From Clostridia bacterium (lineage in GTDB: Bacteria; Bacillota_A; Clostridia; Christensenellales; Aristaeellaceae): DNA of 17,429 nucleotides. Location of the stretch: NCBI GenBank assembly GCA_017509065.1, contig JAFWQM010000197.1:1-17429 (forward strand), written 5' to 3'. The position numbers were made by a program, and so were the translations under genes. Below are positions 16,406 through 17,429 of the stretch, piece after piece (the first letter of the stretch is position 1; every line of letters begins with the position of its first letter). The notes under the pieces were generated by a model. It saw only the letters and a program-made list of their open reading frames with translations. It searched no databases and had not been told where the DNA came from.

Positions 16406-16423
16406 GGTGAATAGTTTTTCACC
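16406..16423. promoter_or_regulatory. Perfect 6-bp inverted repeat upstream of the HTH pair
   Basis: GGTGAA (16406-16411) and TTCACC (16418-16423) are separated by TAGTTT. It lies 48 bp upstream of the start at 16358, where the promoter of the minus-strand pair should be, so it could be an operator for an HTH protein. Confidence 0.3.
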
Positions 16424-16524
16424 ATCGAATACAAAATAAAGCATATGTGGTCTTCAATATCATTTTTAGACTACTCTCCAAAATATATAGTCATCGATCA
16501 TGCCATTGAGCATATTAATAACCA

Positions 16525-16543
16525 TGCCGGTGCGGCACCGGCA
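16525..16543. other. Perfect 8-bp hairpin TGCCGGTG-CGG-CACCGGCA
   Basis: A GC-rich perfect inverted repeat with a 3-nt loop sits in an AT-rich setting upstream of the IS110 transposase. No T run follows on the plus strand, so it is not a usual terminator. It may lie in the left end of the insertion sequence. Confidence 0.5.
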
Positions 16544-16601
16544 CAAATAGGGATGAAAACGGGGCGCCGCAAAATTGCCCGCTTTCTGGTAAAATCTGCT
16601 T

Positions 16602-16786
16602 GAGAGAGGCACACTACAAAGCACGGTGGAGGAAGTTGCAAGCAACTCTTTCGCTGCTAAGGCAGTATCTAAATCAGTGTAAGTGCCGCCTATCAAGCAC
16701 AAATAAGTGAGACGATCCAGTCCGCACACTAAGAATTGTTTAAACTTCTTGGTTTAATGTGCGGCGGCACAGTCCCTGCCTCTCTC
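16602..16786 (+). ncRNA. Candidate IS110 bridge RNA (structured non-coding region)
   Basis: A 185-nt stretch directly upstream of the transposase is closed by a perfect 10-bp pairing: GAGAGAGGCA (16602-16611) with TGCCTCTCTC (16777-16786). Inside, GTGCCGCC (16683-16690) can pair with GGCGGCAC (16763-16770). CCGCACA (16722-16728) pairs with TGTGCGG (16758-16764), and adjacent CTAAGAA (16729-16735) with TTCTTGG (16746-16752). Two smaller hairpins are AGTTG-CAAG-CAACT (16634-16647) and CTGC-TAAG-GCAG (16654-16665). Stems overlapping at 16763-16764 are alternatives. IS110 elements are known to express a bridge RNA of similar size from the left non-coding end. The position and size fit; target and donor loops were not assigned. 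Confidence 0.5.
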
Positions 16787-16811
16787 TTCCAAATCAGGAA
16801 GGAGGGTCATC

Positions 16812-17429
16812 ATGGGTAAAACAATTCCAATCTGTTGCGGCGTCGATGTGCATAAGAAATTTCTCGTCGCCACAATCCTTACAGGGGATTACTTGATTCC
16901 CCAGTGTAAGCAAAAGCACTTTGGTACTTCCTTCAGAAACCTGCTTGCTTTCAAGCAGTGGCTCCTTGACAACAACTGCAAGGATGTCTGCATGGAAAGT
17001 ACCGGTAAGTATTGGGTTCCCGTCTGGAATGTCCTTGAAGGAATTGTCAATGTTGTCATCGCAAACCCCAAATGGGTTTCTGCTGTCAAGGGCAACAAAG
17101 ATGATAAAAAGGACTCCAAATGGATCGGAAACCTGTTCCGAATGGGTCTTGTTCCCAGCAGCTACATTCCAGGAAAGGATATCAGAATTCTCCGGGAGTT
17201 TACCCGTTATCGGAGCAAACTCGTCTCCATGCGTGCCAGTGAAAAGAATCGTTACCAGAATGCTTTCACTGTGTGCAATCTCACGCTGGATGCTGTCGTC
17301 TCCGACATGTTCGGCAAATCGGCTATGGCTATCGAAAACTACCTGCTGGACACGGATGTCGTTGATCCAGAGTTCTGCGTGTCTCTTCTTCAAAAGAAAC
17401 TGAAAAAGAAATCCGCAGAGATTATCGAA
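16812..17429 (+). CDS. IS110-family transposase (DEDD recombinase), 3' partial
   Basis: The first 206 residues of an IS110 recombinase are present; the frame is open to the window end. AGGAGG lies 6 nt before ATG 16812. The RuvC-like DEDD domain shows Asp12 in CGVDVHKKF, Glu62 in CMESTGKYW, and Asp98 and Asp101 in GNKDDKKDSKWIG, the expected tetrad spacing. Further family segments are NPKWVSAVKG and FTRYRSKLV. The C-terminal domain with the catalytic Ser is beyond the window. No TAG is used. With the upstream structured RNA it should form an RNA-guided recombinase; this is known for IS110 relatives, not shown here. Confidence 0.92.
   Translation, partial: MGKTIPICCGVDVHKKFLVATILTGDYLIPQCKQKHFGTSFRNLLAFKQWLLDNNCKDVCMESTGKYWVPVWNVLEGIVNVVIANPKWVSAVKGNKDDKKDSKWIGNLFRMGLVPSSYIPGKDIRILREFTRYRSKLVSMRASEKNRYQNAFTVCNLTLDAVVSDMFGKSAMAIENYLLDTDVVDPEFCVSLLQKKLKKKSAEIIE

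Larger units (their letters stand above)
16500..17429 (+). mobile_element. IS110-family insertion sequence, left part (left boundary approximate)
   Basis: The element is identified by its DEDD transposase. IS110 elements usually lack terminal inverted repeats, so the left end cannot be read from one copy. I place it only approximately, upstream of the structured non-coding stretch. The right end is outside the window. Confidence 0.6.

Noticed and set aside
16466..16729. An 87-codon minus-strand frame upstream of the transposase
   Set aside because: It overlaps the structured RNA candidate, lacks a ribosome-binding site and resembles no protein.
1..17429. CRISPR arrays, attachment sites and integrase
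   Set aside because: No regularly spaced repeats, integrase gene or paired att-like direct repeat was seen. The prophage boundary after 12550 is inferred from composition only.

Overview
The window is the late-gene end of a prophage or temperate phage (1-12492, GC-rich), then an AT-richer accessory block (12548-16358), then the left part of an IS110-family insertion sequence (about 16500 to the window end). The tail, holin, deacetylase and amidase types, strong GGAGG ribosome-binding sites and a SinR-like XRE regulator all point to a phage of gut-type Clostridia (Firmicutes). No ribosomal or housekeeping gene is present, so the host genus cannot be named.

Layout: distal tail protein (1-822, cut at its 5' end); tail-tip/Tal-like protein (847-3326, with a -1 frameshift and an ACG where a start is expected); a small antisense XRE regulator (3362-3634, minus); three fibre or baseplate proteins (3714-5525, 5529-7310, 7322-9583); a terminator-like hairpin; then a lysis cassette of holin (9666-10130), secreted polysaccharide deacetylase (10146-11468) and amidase endolysin (11527-12492), closed by a terminator (12499-12550). 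The accessory block holds a NYN-nuclease/LOTUS-like protein and an HTH protein in one minus-strand operon, a divergent plus-strand coiled-coil protein of unknown function, and two translationally coupled small minus-strand proteins related to that HTH protein. The IS110 transposase runs off the window end and is preceded by a stretch that can fold into a closed structured RNA, a candidate bridge RNA.

The central observation is that the phage genes use TAG as a sense codon. Twelve in-frame TAG codons (442, 976, 988, 1090, 1459, 1816, 2718, 3771, 9975, 9990, 10701, 11788) interrupt otherwise continuous family-typical proteins. No in-frame TAA or TGA does so, apart from stops in wrong frames, and every gene terminates in TAA or TGA, never TAG. 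Read with the standard code, the holin, deacetylase and endolysin are all truncated, so lysis would depend on an amber-decoding tRNA. Known TAG-recoded phages usually read TAG as Gln (code 15). At the sites where I can recall the family consensus, an aliphatic residue, most often Leu, is expected instead. An amber-to-leucine assignment is therefore a live and unusual hypothesis, to be settled by alignment and by finding the suppressor tRNA, which is not in this window.
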